From positions 107,029 to 171,028 of the forward strand of contig JBKQLU010000054.1 of assembly GCA_052326585.1 (NCBI GenBank): 64,000 nt of DNA. The letters are read 5' to 3'. Below the pieces are notes generated by a model. That model did no database searches, was not told the DNA's origin, and saw only the letters and a list, made by a program, of their open reading frames with translations. The translations under genes were made by a program, and so were the position numbers. Positions 7,492 to 16,948 of the stretch are shown one piece after another. The stretch's first letter is position 1. The number at the start of each line of letters is the position of its first letter. The stretch is from JAPLJC01 sp052326585 (GTDB lineage Bacteria > Desulfobacterota > Desulfobaccia > Desulfobaccales > 0-14-0-80-60-11).

Positions 7492-7763
7492 GTTTCCCCC
7501 CGAGACTTCTGAGATGGATATTGCCTTAAATAATTTTCGAATGCAAGCAAAAATGAGGGTTTTGGGGCGTTGGCGCGGGGATAACTGATATTTTTAACTA
7601 AGTCGCGGCCCCGGCAAGGGTTTTGCATAATTTTTGGGGTTTGGGGTATTTGAGGCCGGGTGCGACCGGGGCCAGGCTCCAGGTTTGATCCCAAGGGGTG
7701 GCCCGGATCTACCCTGAGTCCGATCCCGGGCTCCCGGGTATGAGGTCTGGTCTTTAGGATCTA

Positions 7764-7790
7764 TTGACAGGTGCGGGTAAAAATTATAGA
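7764..7790 (+). promoter_or_regulatory. sigma70-type promoter
   Basis: TTGACA (7764-7769), 15 bp, TATAGA (7785-7790). It places the transcript start near 7797, so the following gene must start at or after that point. This favours the GTG at 7851. Confidence 0.5.
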
Positions 7791-7850
7791 TTTGCAATAG
7801 TTAGGACATCCCTGAAAAAGATTTCCGACCTATCAGGTGAGAGGAACAGA

Positions 7851-8924
7851 GTGACGAAGATCGATTTGCCCTTGACTCCCATGGCCGCCACCGGCGTCGG
7901 TTCGGTGCCTTTTACCGATCCGGAGGAGGCGGTGTCCCTGATCCTGGAGGCCATGCCCCTGATGCCTTATTGGCCTCAAATGGTGCGCCTGGGGTTTAGG
8001 GAGGAGATGACCGCCCAGGCCGCCCGAGGCCTGGCGGTCTTGAAGATCGACGCCGCGGCCCACACCGTGCAGGTGGACCCGGACCTTCCCCGGGACCAGG
8101 CCCTGGCGGAATTTTATGAGGCGGTCCTGGCCGGTGAGCTAACCCCATTTGCCCTGGAGGAGCAGGAGGCCCGCGGCTTCTTTGCCCTGCTCCGGGCCGC
8201 GGCTGCCGGAGGGCTTCCCGGTCAGACCCTGAAAGGTCAACTGGCGGGGCCGGTGACCTTTGCCGGGATGGTCAAGGACCAGGAAGGCAAGGCCATCCTG
8301 TTTGACCGGGAACTGACCCAGGCGGTTTGCCTGGGCCTGGCCCGCAAGGCCGCCTGGCAGGCCCGCCGATTCCTGGAACTGGGAAAGGCCCCGGTCATAT
8401 TTTTGGACGAGCCTTATCTCAGCGGATTCGGATCCGCCTATCTACCCATCTCCCGGCAGGAAGTCCTGGAGATCCTGGGCCAGACCATCGAAGAGATGCG
8501 GCAGGTTGCGGAGGCTCCGGTGGCCGTGGGCCTCCACTGCTGCGGCAACACTGACTGGGGCATGCTGCTGGAGGCCCCCATCGATCTTCTCAGCTTCGAT
8601 TCCTATGGCTACTTTGAGAGCCTGCAACTCTATGAGCAGGCGTTGGAGAAATTTTTTCAGCGGGGCGGCTGGCTGGCTTGGGGGCTGGTACCCACCGGCG
8701 AGGATTTCCGCCAGGAAACCGCCGAGGGTTTGTGGCTGCGGTTCACCCGGCAAGTGGCCCAACTGGCGCAGCAGCTTAAGGCCACTCCCAGGGAGATTCT
8801 CTCCCGGGCTATTCTCACCCCGGCTTGCGGCATGGGCTATCTCAGCCCGGATGAGGCCCGGCAGGCCTTGAGGATGCTGGCGGACCTGAGCGCCCGCGGC
8901 CGGGAGTGGCTGGCATCAATCTAA
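7851..8924 (+). CDS. MetE/UROD-fold methyltransferase (core methionine synthase-like)
   Basis: A 357-residue protein with the TIM barrel shared by the C-terminal half of cobalamin-independent methionine synthase and uroporphyrinogen decarboxylase. It has TGVGSVPFTD near the start, VIFLDEPYLSGFG in the middle, then GLHCCGN and a late Cys in TPACGMGYLS. The His-x-Cys...Cys pattern matches the zinc site that activates homocysteine in MetE-type enzymes. It lacks the N-terminal MetE barrel, so it resembles the short archaeal or anaerobe forms that use a corrinoid protein as methyl donor. That donor is inference. The start is GTG 7851 with AGAGGAA upstream. It forms a unit with the CBS gene 80 bases later. 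Confidence 0.75.
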   Translation: MTKIDLPLTPMAATGVGSVPFTDPEEAVSLILEAMPLMPYWPQMVRLGFREEMTAQAARGLAVLKIDAAAHTVQVDPDLPRDQALAEFYEAVLAGELTPFALEEQEARGFFALLRAAAAGGLPGQTLKGQLAGPVTFAGMVKDQEGKAILFDRELTQAVCLGLARKAAWQARRFLELGKAPVIFLDEPYLSGFGSAYLPISRQEVLEILGQTIEEMRQVAEAPVAVGLHCCGNTDWGMLLEAPIDLLSFDSYGYFESLQLYEQALEKFFQRGGWLAWGLVPTGEDFRQETAEGLWLRFTRQVAQLAQQLKATPREILSRAILTPACGMGYLSPDEARQALRMLADLSARGREWLASI

Positions 8925-9004
8925 GGCGGGTGCTGCGCCGGGGCGCCGGGTGCGGCGCTCACCGGGAGCGCCACCTATCACGAAGCACTCCCAGGAGACG
9001 GTGA

Positions 9005-9412
9005 ATGAAGGTCAAGGAAGTGATGGTCAAGGAAGTGGCCACCCTGGATGTTCACGACGAACTGAGCCTGGCCGACGACATCATGCGATTGGGGAGGATC
9101 CGGCATCTGCCGGTGATGGATGGCGTCAGGCTGGTGGGGATCGTTTCGGAGCGGGACCTGTTTCGCAGTTCCCTGGCCCAGGCCCTGGGCGGCGGGCAGA
9201 CCTCGCGCGAGCTGATGAAGACCGTGCGCCTTGATGAAATCATGGTGCGCGAGATCGTCACTATCTCTCCGGAGCTGGATCTGTGCCAGGCCGTCAAGAT
9301 CATGGTGGACAAGAAGATCGGCTGCCTGCCGGTGGTGGATCAGGACCGCCTGGTGGGCCTGCTTACCGAAACTGATGTTATGCTGCAATATCTGAAGAGC
9401 TGCGGCAAATAA
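9005..9412 (+). CDS. CBS-pair domain protein
   Basis: A 135-residue stand-alone Bateman module: CBS1 at about residues 3-60 (VKEVMVKEVATL...HLPVMDGVRLVGIVSERDL) and CBS2 at about 75-131 (DEIMVREIVTI...CLPVVDQDRLVGLLTETDV). Such modules bind adenine nucleotides and regulate a partner. The partner is unknown; the gene follows the MetE-like methyltransferase in the same direction. ATG 9005 lies behind CCAGGAGACGG. A hairpin terminator follows. Confidence 0.88.
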   Translation: MKVKEVMVKEVATLDVHDELSLADDIMRLGRIRHLPVMDGVRLVGIVSERDLFRSSLAQALGGGQTSRELMKTVRLDEIMVREIVTISPELDLCQAVKIMVDKKIGCLPVVDQDRLVGLLTETDVMLQYLKSCGK

Positions 9413-9422
9413 TCCGGCCGGC

Positions 9423-9443
9423 GGTTTCCGGTTTTCGGTAAAA
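9423..9443 (+). repeat. heptanucleotide repeat tract, 3 units
   Basis: GGTTTCC GGTTTTC GGTAAAA, 10 bases after the CBS gene stop. Seen on the other strand it is the same GAAAACC family as at 4322 and 55857. Confidence 0.55.
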
Positions 9444-9458
9444 AGTTCGATAGAGAAG

Positions 9459-9502
9459 GAAAAGGGCCGGGGAGGCTGAAGGTCTCCTGAGCCCTTTTTT
9501 TC
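9459..9502. terminator. bidirectional rho-independent terminator
   Basis: AAAGGGC near 9461 pairs with GCCCTTT, with CCGGGGAG/CTCCTG internal pairing, followed by a T-run to 9502. A-rich sequence precedes it, so it can serve the converging CBS and ilvE genes. Confidence 0.7.
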
Positions 9503-9531
9503 CTTGGACCGAAAAGCGGCGCCTGCCTGCC

Positions 9532-10449
9532 TTAGATATAGGTGAGCCAGTCCTGATAGCGGGGGTCCTGGCCCAGGACCACGTCGAAGAAGGCGGCCTG
9601 CAGTTTCAGGGTGATGAGGCCGGGTTTTCCAGGGCCGATGACCCGGCCGTCCACTTCCCGGATGGGGGTGACTTCGGCGGCAGTGCCGGTGAGGAAGGCC
9701 TCGTCGGCCAGGTAGAGTTCATCCCGGGAGAAGAGGTCTTCCCGCACAGAGAGGCCCAGGTCCTGGGCCAGCGTGATGATACTGGCGCGGGTGATCCCCG
9801 GCAACACCGAGGTCAGCGGCGGCGTGCGCAGCACCCCATCCGAGACGATGAAGATGTTCTCCCCGGAGGCCTCGGCCACGTAGCCGTCGGTATCCAGCAT
9901 CAGGGCCTCGTCAAAACCGAGGTAGGTGGCTTCCCGTTTGGCCAGGATAGAGTTGACATAGTTGGCCGTGGTCTTGGCCTTGGTCATCATGACATTGACG
10001 TGGTGCCGGGTGAACGAGGAGATTTTGGCCCGGATACCCTGCTTCAGGCCCTCATCTCCCAGGTAGGCGCCCCAGACCCAACTGATGAGGGCCACCCGGA
10101 TGGGGTTGTCCTGGGGATGCAGGCCCATGGCTCCTTCGCCCACGAATACCAGGGGGCGCAGGTAGCCGGAGGCCTGGCCGTTTCGCCGCAAGAGGTCGCA
10201 GCAGACCTCCTCGATCAAGGAACGGCTGTAGGGGATCTCCATCTGCATAACGTGCCCCGAGTCGAACAGCCGGCGGATATGCTCCTTCAGGCGAAAAATG
10301 GCGGTGCGGCCGTCCTGGCAGTGGTAAGCCCGGATACCCTCGAAGACTCCCAGTCCATAATGCAAAGAATGGGTCATGATGTGCACCTGGGCCTCAGCCC
10401 AGGGAATGAATTTGCCGTCCAGCCAGATATACTTAGCCTTCTCCACCAT
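9532..10449 (-). CDS. ilvE: branched-chain amino acid aminotransferase
   Basis: A 305-residue class IV PLP aminotransferase that makes valine, leucine and isoleucine from their keto acids. The first motifs are KYIWLDGKFIPW and HYGLGVFEGIRAY. The PLP lysine is in VMMTKAKTTANYVNS, followed by the glutamate motif GFDEALMLD and the phosphate-binding EASGENIFI and LPGITRASI. Length is canonical. GGGAGGACGG precedes the ATG. It is transcribed alone and converges on the CBS gene. Confidence 0.95.
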   Translation of the reverse strand: MVEKAKYIWLDGKFIPWAEAQVHIMTHSLHYGLGVFEGIRAYHCQDGRTAIFRLKEHIRRLFDSGHVMQMEIPYSRSLIEEVCCDLLRRNGQASGYLRPLVFVGEGAMGLHPQDNPIRVALISWVWGAYLGDEGLKQGIRAKISSFTRHHVNVMMTKAKTTANYVNSILAKREATYLGFDEALMLDTDGYVAEASGENIFIVSDGVLRTPPLTSVLPGITRASIITLAQDLGLSVREDLFSRDELYLADEAFLTGTAAEVTPIREVDGRVIGPGKPGLITLKLQAAFFDVVLGQDPRYQDWLTYI

Positions 10450-10947
10450 CCATCCGTCCTCCCTGAGAGCATCTGGAAATTTTTATCGTTTAAAGGAGCG
10501 CTTGTCAAACGGTTTTCCCCCGATAGTGTCCGGCAAGTCTTTTGCTAATCTGCCGTTAAAATATAGCCCGCCAAATCTCCAACTCTTTAATTAACCCAAG
10601 AAGTTCTCTAGATTTTTACCCTCTCCCCTCGAAGGGGAGAGGGGGTTTTGGCGCTTCGATTTGCCGCCGTGGTCTGTGGCTAAACGTTTGCGGCAACATT
10701 TTTCAATTCCCATTCGCCAGCGGTTATGCAAAATCTCTGCCGAACTCTACGGTTTTCCCCCGGATTTCATTGCCTCCGGGACTCTTTTTCCGGTATGATG
10801 AGCCTGGCCGGCTAACGCAGATTTATTGCCGGCCATCTCCAAACCTGGCTTTTCGGGGGCGCCCGGACTGGCCCCCCATTAAAGGCGGAGAGGCGGGGCC
10901 ATACTTATCTGCCAACCGCGTATCTCCTCTGGAGGAGTCTGTTCATC
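10450..10947. other. intergenic region between divergent ilvE and Gfo/Idh genes
   Basis: About 500 bases without a credible gene. Contents: a G/C-run palindrome at 10619-10643, a 14-nt direct repeat ACGGTTTTCCCCCG at 10509-10522 and 10749-10762, and a possible promoter -10 TATGAT at 10794-10799 with a weak TTGCCT -35 facing the oxidoreductase gene. Confidence 0.5.
10619..10643. repeat. intergenic palindrome CCCTCTCCCCT/AGGGGAGAGGG
   Basis: Perfect 11-bp arms around CGA. Two similar C-run/G-run palindromes occur at 55937-55963 and 56023-56042, suggesting a dispersed element. Confidence 0.6.
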
Positions 10948-11892
10948 ATGGCTGCACCCTTAAGGGTCGGGGTTATTGGCGTCGGCTATCTGGGCCGCTT
11001 CCACGCCGAGAAGTACGCCCATCTCAAAGAGACGGAACTGGTGGGGGTGGCCGACCTCAACGAAGCTCTGGCCCAGGAGGTGGGCCGGGCCCTGGGGGCC
11101 GAAGCCTACAGCGACTACCGGGCGCTGCTGCCGGAGGTGAGCGCGGTGAGCGTCGCGGTGCCTACTTCCCGCCATTACGCGGTGGTGCGGGATGCCTTGG
11201 AGGCCGGCTGCCAGGTGCTGGTGGAAAAGCCTCTCAGCGTTACGGTGGCCGAGGCCGACTCCCTGGTGCGTCTGGCCCGGGAGCGCAGCCGCATCCTCAT
11301 GGTGGGGCACCTGGAGCGCTTCAATTCCGCCATGGAGGAACTCAAGACCCGAGCCGGCGCCCCCCGCTTCATCGAAAGCCACCGGCTGGCCTTTTTCAAG
11401 GAGCGGGGCACCGATGTGGATGTGGTCCTGGACCTGATGATCCATGACCTGGACCATGTGCTCTCCCTGTGCCGGGCCCCGGTTAAGGAGATCAGGGCGG
11501 CGGGCATCTCGGTGCTCACCGACCGCATCGATCTGGCCAACGCCCGCCTGGAGTTCGCCGACGGCTGCATCGCCAACCTCACCGCCTCCCGCATGTCCTT
11601 CAAGAGTATGCGCAAGTTCCGCCTCTTCCAGACCGACGCCTACCTGGCCGTCGATTTTGAGAACCGGGAACTGACCGTGGCCTTCAAAAAAGAAGGCGCC
11701 CTGGGTCCCATTCCCGGTGTGGCCCTGGAAAGCCACTGCTTTCCCCAGGAAGACGTCCTGCTCAAAGAGATCAGCGCCTTTGTGCAGGCGGTTTTGAGTA
11801 AGCAGGAGCCGCCCATTAGCGGCGAGGCCGGCCGGGCCGCCCTGGACCTGGCCCTGAAGATTAATGCCGCGATGAAGATAGCCAAAGGCTAA
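10948..11892 (+). CDS. Gfo/Idh/MocA family NAD(P)-dependent oxidoreductase
   Basis: A 314-residue sugar or sugar-nucleotide dehydrogenase. The Rossmann domain opens with VGVIGVGYLGRFHAEKY, and the family motif VEKPLSV is at about residue 92. The C-terminal beta-sheet domain holds DLMIHDLDHVL, where the Asp-His pair is typical of the active site. Start ATG 10948 follows GGAGGAG. It is immediately upstream of lpxB with an 83-base gap. In other bacteria an oxidoreductase of this family (GnnA) beside lpx genes oxidises the 3-OH of UDP-GlcNAc so that lipid A with 3-amino sugars is made. The partner transaminase GnnB is not in the window, so that role is only a suggestion. Confidence 0.85.
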   Translation: MAAPLRVGVIGVGYLGRFHAEKYAHLKETELVGVADLNEALAQEVGRALGAEAYSDYRALLPEVSAVSVAVPTSRHYAVVRDALEAGCQVLVEKPLSVTVAEADSLVRLARERSRILMVGHLERFNSAMEELKTRAGAPRFIESHRLAFFKERGTDVDVVLDLMIHDLDHVLSLCRAPVKEIRAAGISVLTDRIDLANARLEFADGCIANLTASRMSFKSMRKFRLFQTDAYLAVDFENRELTVAFKKEGALGPIPGVALESHCFPQEDVLLKEISAFVQAVLSKQEPPISGEAGRAALDLALKINAAMKIAKG

Positions 11893-11905
11893 GGGGTCGG
11901 GGGTC

Positions 11906-11933
11906 AGAAAGGAAAAAGTAAAAAGGAAAAATT
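11906..11933 (+). repeat. heptanucleotide repeat tract, 4 units
   Basis: AGAAAGG AAAAAGT AAAAAGG AAAAATT, between the oxidoreductase stop and the lpxB start. Confidence 0.55.
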
Positions 11934-11975
11934 GAGCATACGGGGTGGGCACCACTAAGATTCCTCATCAAGGAA

Positions 11976-13169
11976 ATGGCAAAGACTGATAAAAGACCAG
12001 CGAGAATCCTGGTGGTTGCCGGAGAGGCCTCGGGGGACGAGCATGCGGCCCGGTTGGTGGCGGCTATTAAGGAGCAGTTGCCCCAGGCCGAGTTCTTCGG
12101 CGTCGGGGGGGAGGCCATGGCCGCCCAGGGGGTGCGCCTCCTCTGCCCCGCCTCTAAGCTGGCGGTGGTGGGCCTCTGGGAGGTGGCGGGCCGCCTGGGG
12201 GCGGTAATGCGGGCCTTGTGGGACGTGGGCCGGGCCCTGAAGCGCCAGGAACCCGCCCTGGCCATCCTGGTGGATTTTCCGGATTTCAACTTCTGGGTGG
12301 CCCGCCTGGCCAGGTATTACCGGGTCCCGGTGATGTATTACATCAGCCCCCAGGTGTGGGCCTGGCGCAGCTACCGGGTGCGCACCCTGGCCCGCCTGGT
12401 GGACCGCCTGGTGGTAATCTTCCCTTTTGAGGCCGATTTTTACCGGCAGCGGGGGGTGCCGGCGACCTATGTGGGGCACCCGCTGCTGGAGATCCTGCCG
12501 CCCCCGGAGGCGCGCAGTTCCTGGCTGGCCCGCCTGGGCCTGGAACCGGGACGGCTTACCATCGCCCTGCTCCCGGGCAGCCGGGCCGGCGAAATCGGCT
12601 GCCTCCTACCCGGGATGCTTAAGGCCGCGGCCCTGATCCGGCACGCCATCCCCGTAAGCCAATTCATTCTACCGGTCGCGTCCACCGCGCCGGGGGAGTT
12701 GGTGCAGAGGCGGGTGGGTGAATTTGACGATAGTTTGCGGGCCCAAGGCCAGGGAGGCCTGATTCTCAAGACCATTCAAGGGCAATCCTTTCAAGCCCTG
12801 TCCGCGGCCCACCTGGCGCTGGTGGCCTCGGGCACCGCCACCCTGGAGGCGGCCCTGGCGGGGACGCCCACGGTGATCGTCTATAGGGTGGCGCCCCTGA
12901 GCTACCGGGTAGGGAAGCTGCTCATCCGGGTGCAGCATGTGGGTATGGCCAACCTCCTGGCCGGGGAGCGGCTCTTCCCGGAGTTGATCCAGGAAGACTT
13001 TACCCCGGAGCGCCTGGCCGGGGAGGCACTGGGCTGGATGGGAGACCGGCAGCGTCTCGCCGCCCTCGGGCGGGGCCTGGCCCGGATCGTTGGGAGCCTG
13101 GAGGGCCGCAAGGCCTCACAACGGGCGGCTCAGGTGGCCCTGGAATTGATGGCTGCCAGGGAAAAATAG
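11976..13169 (+). CDS. lpxB: lipid-A-disaccharide synthase
   Basis: A 397-residue GT19 glycosyltransferase that joins UDP-2,3-diacylglucosamine and lipid X at the inner membrane. Signatures in order: GEASGDEHAARLV, FFGVGGEAMAAQG, VDFPDFNFW, YYISPQVWAWR, FPFEADFY, YVGHPLLE, LLPGSRAGEI and ASGTATLEAAL (the donor-binding site). Length is canonical. The ATG at 11976 follows CAAGGAA. It pairs with the Gfo/Idh gene. lpxA, lpxC and lpxD are not in view. Confidence 0.97.
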   Translation: MAKTDKRPARILVVAGEASGDEHAARLVAAIKEQLPQAEFFGVGGEAMAAQGVRLLCPASKLAVVGLWEVAGRLGAVMRALWDVGRALKRQEPALAILVDFPDFNFWVARLARYYRVPVMYYISPQVWAWRSYRVRTLARLVDRLVVIFPFEADFYRQRGVPATYVGHPLLEILPPPEARSSWLARLGLEPGRLTIALLPGSRAGEIGCLLPGMLKAAALIRHAIPVSQFILPVASTAPGELVQRRVGEFDDSLRAQGQGGLILKTIQGQSFQALSAAHLALVASGTATLEAALAGTPTVIVYRVAPLSYRVGKLLIRVQHVGMANLLAGERLFPELIQEDFTPERLAGEALGWMGDRQRLAALGRGLARIVGSLEGRKASQRAAQVALELMAAREK

Positions 13170-13263
13170 AAAAAATATTTGCCATTGCCTTAAGTTTAGA
13201 GTGACCTTATCTTTACTTGATGGAGATTTTTTGACTCATTGCGGCATCTTGCCAATTCCAGCG

Positions 13264-13291
13264 CAAAGCTGAACCGCGTAAACTGAAAACT
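13264..13291 (+). repeat. heptanucleotide repeat tract, 4 units
   Basis: CAAAGCT GAACCGC GTAAACT GAAAACT, 18 bases before the aldolase start codon. Confidence 0.5.
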
Positions 13292-13309
13292 GCCATTCAG
13301 GAGGTAACG

Positions 13310-14371
<1,062 letters not shown>

Positions 14372-14462
14372 GCGCCCTGGCGGGGCCTCCTTTGGCAGGG
14401 TTTCCCCGGCCGCCAAGAAATGCTAAAATCTTAAGGAAAAATCGCTGCGTCAGGATAGCTCC

Positions 14463-15107
14463 ATGTTTACCGGATTAGTGGAAGGGGTGGGGGAGATCGT
14501 CGGGCTCACGCCCCTGGCGGAAGGACTCAAGGTCACGGTCAAGACCCCGTTCCCGGCCTCCGAGCTGAGCCTGGGGGAGTCGGTGGCGGTGGCCGGAGCC
14601 TGCCTGACGGTGGTGGCCATGGCGCCGCCGGCGGCCAGCTTCGAGGTCTCGCCGGAGACCCTGGCCCGCACCACTTTCCCCTTGAAAAAGGTGGGTGACC
14701 GGGTAAACTTAGAAAGATCCCTGCGACTTGGCGACCGCCTGGGGGGACACCTAGTCACCGGCCACGTGGACGCCGCCGGCGCGGTGGGGCAGCTCCGCTC
14801 CGGCCCGGCTCATCTCCAGTTAGAGGTAGAGCTGCCCGCGCCCCTGGCCGCCCTGGTCATCGAGAAGGGCTCCATTGCGGTGGACGGGGTTTCTCTGACG
14901 GTGAACTCTATCAAAGGAGCCGCCTTTAGCGTCAACATCATTCCCTTCACCGCCCGCACCACCACCCTTGGGGCCTTGCGGGTGGGGGACCGGGTCAACC
15001 TGGAGGCGGACCTCATCGGTAAATATGTGGCCCGGTTAATGGGGAAGGACCCCGGGCGCGGCCCGGGAGTCACCGTGGAGATGCTGGCCCGGCACGGATT
15101 TCTTTAG
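14463..15107 (+). CDS. ribE: riboflavin synthase alpha chain
   Basis: A 214-residue trimer-forming enzyme that dismutates two 6,7-dimethyl-8-ribityllumazine into riboflavin. It shows the internal duplication of two barrels: MFTGLVEGVGEIV with ESVAVAGACLTVV in the first, GHLVTGHVDAAGAV with GSIAVDGVSLTVN in the second. Both halves keep the ligand-binding Ser/Thr-Val stretch. It leads the cluster ribE-ribBA-ribH-nusB. I see no FMN riboswitch upstream, so regulation must lie elsewhere. Only a weak ribosome site (CAGGATAGCTCC) precedes the ATG. Confidence 0.97.
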   Translation: MFTGLVEGVGEIVGLTPLAEGLKVTVKTPFPASELSLGESVAVAGACLTVVAMAPPAASFEVSPETLARTTFPLKKVGDRVNLERSLRLGDRLGGHLVTGHVDAAGAVGQLRSGPAHLQLEVELPAPLAALVIEKGSIAVDGVSLTVNSIKGAAFSVNIIPFTARTTTLGALRVGDRVNLEADLIGKYVARLMGKDPGRGPGVTVEMLARHGFL

Positions 15108-15141
15108 TGAGCAGTAAGTAAGGAGCTGTGAGCAGTGGCCA
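15107..15141 (+). repeat. heptanucleotide repeat tract, 5 units
   Basis: GTGAGCA GTAAGTA AGGAGCT GTGAGCA GTGGCCA, beginning at the last base of the ribE stop codon. Confidence 0.55.
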
Positions 15142-15180
15142 AAACGATCACCGGCTCAGATGCCGGCGCCGGCAAAAACA

Positions 15181-15208
15181 GGAAACAGAAACCAGACAAC
15201 AGGAAACT
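15181..15208 (+). repeat. heptanucleotide repeat tract, 4 units
   Basis: GGAAACA GAAACCA GACAACA GGAAACT, just upstream of ribBA. It occupies the place where its ribosome-binding site would be, so AGGAAACT may act as the site. Confidence 0.6.
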
Positions 15209-15215
15209 AAAATAG

Positions 15216-16424
15216 ATGTCATTAGCACCCATTGACGAAGTTATCCAAGATATGCGCCAGGGCAAGATGATCATCCTGGTAGATGACGAAGACCGGGAAA
15301 ACGAGGGCGATCTCACCATGGCCGCGGAGCTGGTGACCCCGGAGGCCATCAATTTCATGGCCCGTTTCGGACGGGGACTCGTTTGCCTGGCCCTGGAGCC
15401 GGACTTGGTGGAGCGCCTAAAATTGCCCCAAATGGTGCGGGACAACCAGTCGGGCTTCAAGACCGCCTTCTGCGTCTCGGTGGAGGCCCGGCGAGGGGTG
15501 ACCACCGGCATCTCGGCGGCGGATCGGGCCACCACCATCCTCACTGCGGTGGCGGACCACACCCGTCCCGAGGACCTGGTGAGCCCCGGGCACGTCTTTC
15601 CCATCCGGGCCCGGAGGGGCGGGGTCCTGGTGCGCACCGGCCAGACCGAGGGCTCCGTGGACCTGACCCGGCTCGCGGGGCTGAAGGGCGCCGCGGTGAT
15701 CTGCGAGGTTATGAAAGATGACGGCACCATGGCCCGGTTGCCGGATCTGGAGAAGTTTGCCGAAAAGCATGGGCTGAAGATCGCCACCATCGCCGACCTG
15801 GTGGAACACCGGCTGCGGCACGAATCCTTTATACACCGCCGGGCCAGCGTCAAGCTGCCCACCTATTTTGGGGAATTCACCGCTATTGCCTATGACAACG
15901 ACGTGGACGACAACCAGCACGTGGCCCTGGTGAAAGGGGAGATTGCCCCGGAACGGCCGGTGCTGGTGCGGGTCCATTCCGAATGCGTCACCGGTGACGT
16001 CTTCCATTCCCTGCGCTGCGACTGCGGCGACCAGTTGGAGGCCGCCATGCAACTGGTGGAGTGCGAAGGCAGCGGCATCATCCTCTATATGCACCAGGAG
16101 GGCAGGGGCATCGGCCTGGTCAACAAGCTGCGGGCCTATGAACTGCAGGACCAGGGCGCTGATACGGTGGAAGCCAACGAAGCCCTGGGTTTTAAGGCGG
16201 ACCTGCGTGATTACGGCATCGGGGCCCAGATCCTGCGGGACCTGGGAGTCCGCCAGATGCGCCTGATGACTAACAATCCCAAGAAGATCATCGGCCTGGA
16301 AGGCTACGGCCTCAAGATGGTAGAGCGGGTACCCTTGGAGATTCCTCCCAACCGGATGAATCGCAACTACCTCAAGACCAAGTGCCAGAAGATGGGACAC
16401 CTCTTGAAGCTGGTGGAAAATTAG
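15216..16424 (+). CDS. ribBA: bifunctional 3,4-DHBP synthase / GTP cyclohydrolase II
   Basis: A 402-residue fusion supplying both riboflavin precursors. RibB covers about residues 1-200 (ILVDDEDRENEGDL with the acidic metal ligands, GLVCLALE, TTGISAADRATTI, GHVFPIRA). RibA covers about 205-400 with the zinc site CVTGDVFHSLRCDCGDQL (three Cys), the GTP motif YMHQEGRGIGLVNK and TNNPKKI. Both active sites look complete. The start ATG has no classical SD; a heptad repeat fills the leader. Position between ribE and ribH is typical for Desulfobacterota and Firmicutes. Confidence 0.97.
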   Translation: MSLAPIDEVIQDMRQGKMIILVDDEDRENEGDLTMAAELVTPEAINFMARFGRGLVCLALEPDLVERLKLPQMVRDNQSGFKTAFCVSVEARRGVTTGISAADRATTILTAVADHTRPEDLVSPGHVFPIRARRGGVLVRTGQTEGSVDLTRLAGLKGAAVICEVMKDDGTMARLPDLEKFAEKHGLKIATIADLVEHRLRHESFIHRRASVKLPTYFGEFTAIAYDNDVDDNQHVALVKGEIAPERPVLVRVHSECVTGDVFHSLRCDCGDQLEAAMQLVECEGSGIILYMHQEGRGIGLVNKLRAYELQDQGADTVEANEALGFKADLRDYGIGAQILRDLGVRQMRLMTNNPKKIIGLEGYGLKMVERVPLEIPPNRMNRNYLKTKCQKMGHLLKLVEN

Positions 16425-16476
16425 AGGCGGGTGAGCCTGATTAGCCGGGCCTAATATCAGGACTGAAGGGGGAAGG

Positions 16477-16944
16477 ATGCGTACGCTAGAAGGCAAGCTC
16501 ATCGGCTCCGGGCTGAAATTTGCCCTGGTGGTCAGCCGCTTCAATTCCTTTATTACCGAGCGCCTGCTGGAAGGGGCCCTGGATTGCCTGCGGCGCCAGG
16601 GGGTGGCGGAAGACGATTTAATAGTGGTGCGGGTCCCCGGGGCCTGGGAAATCCCGCTGACGGCCAAACGTCTGGCAACCTCCAAGGCCCACGACGCAGT
16701 GGTCTGCCTGGCCGCGGTGATTAGAGGCTCCACGCCCCACTTCGACTACGTGGCCGGGGAAGTGAGCAAGGGCATCGCCCAGGTGGCCCTGGAGAGCGGG
16801 GTGCCCATCTCCTTCGGCATTCTCACCACCGACACCCTGGAGCAGGCCATCGAGCGGGCTGGCAGCAAGGCGGGCAACAAAGGCTTTGCCGCGGCGGAAG
16901 CCGCCATCGAGATGGCCAACCTTCTGAAGACCTTGGGGGCCTGA
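16477..16944 (+). CDS. ribH: 6,7-dimethyl-8-ribityllumazine synthase
   Basis: A 155-residue lumazine synthase that condenses 5-amino-6-ribitylaminouracil with DHBP. Typical segments are FALVVSRFNSFITERLLEGA, VRVPGAWEIPL, CLAAVIRGSTPHFDYVAGEV (His of the catalytic site) and FGILTTDTLEQA. Length is canonical for the capsid-forming enzyme. GGGGGAAGG precedes the ATG. Its TGA is followed after only four bases by the TTG of nusB, so the two genes are probably translationally coupled. Confidence 0.97.
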   Translation: MRTLEGKLIGSGLKFALVVSRFNSFITERLLEGALDCLRRQGVAEDDLIVVRVPGAWEIPLTAKRLATSKAHDAVVCLAAVIRGSTPHFDYVAGEVSKGIAQVALESGVPISFGILTTDTLEQAIERAGSKAGNKGFAAAEAAIEMANLLKTLGA

Positions 16945-16948
16945 TTCC

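Noticed and set aside
10770..11447. A 225-codon frame overlapping the start of the Gfo/Idh gene.
   Set aside because: It is Arg/Gly/Pro-rich, lacks a ribosome site and conflicts with the well-supported oxidoreductase frame.
11175..11615. Long open frames opposite the Gfo/Idh, nuo and murA genes.
   Set aside because: They are antisense shadows of GC-rich genes: no ribosome sites, low-complexity His/Gln/Gly-rich translations, no family likeness.
14380..14462. FMN riboswitch expected upstream of ribE.
   Set aside because: Only about 90 bases lie between fba and ribE and none of the conserved RFN motifs are present.
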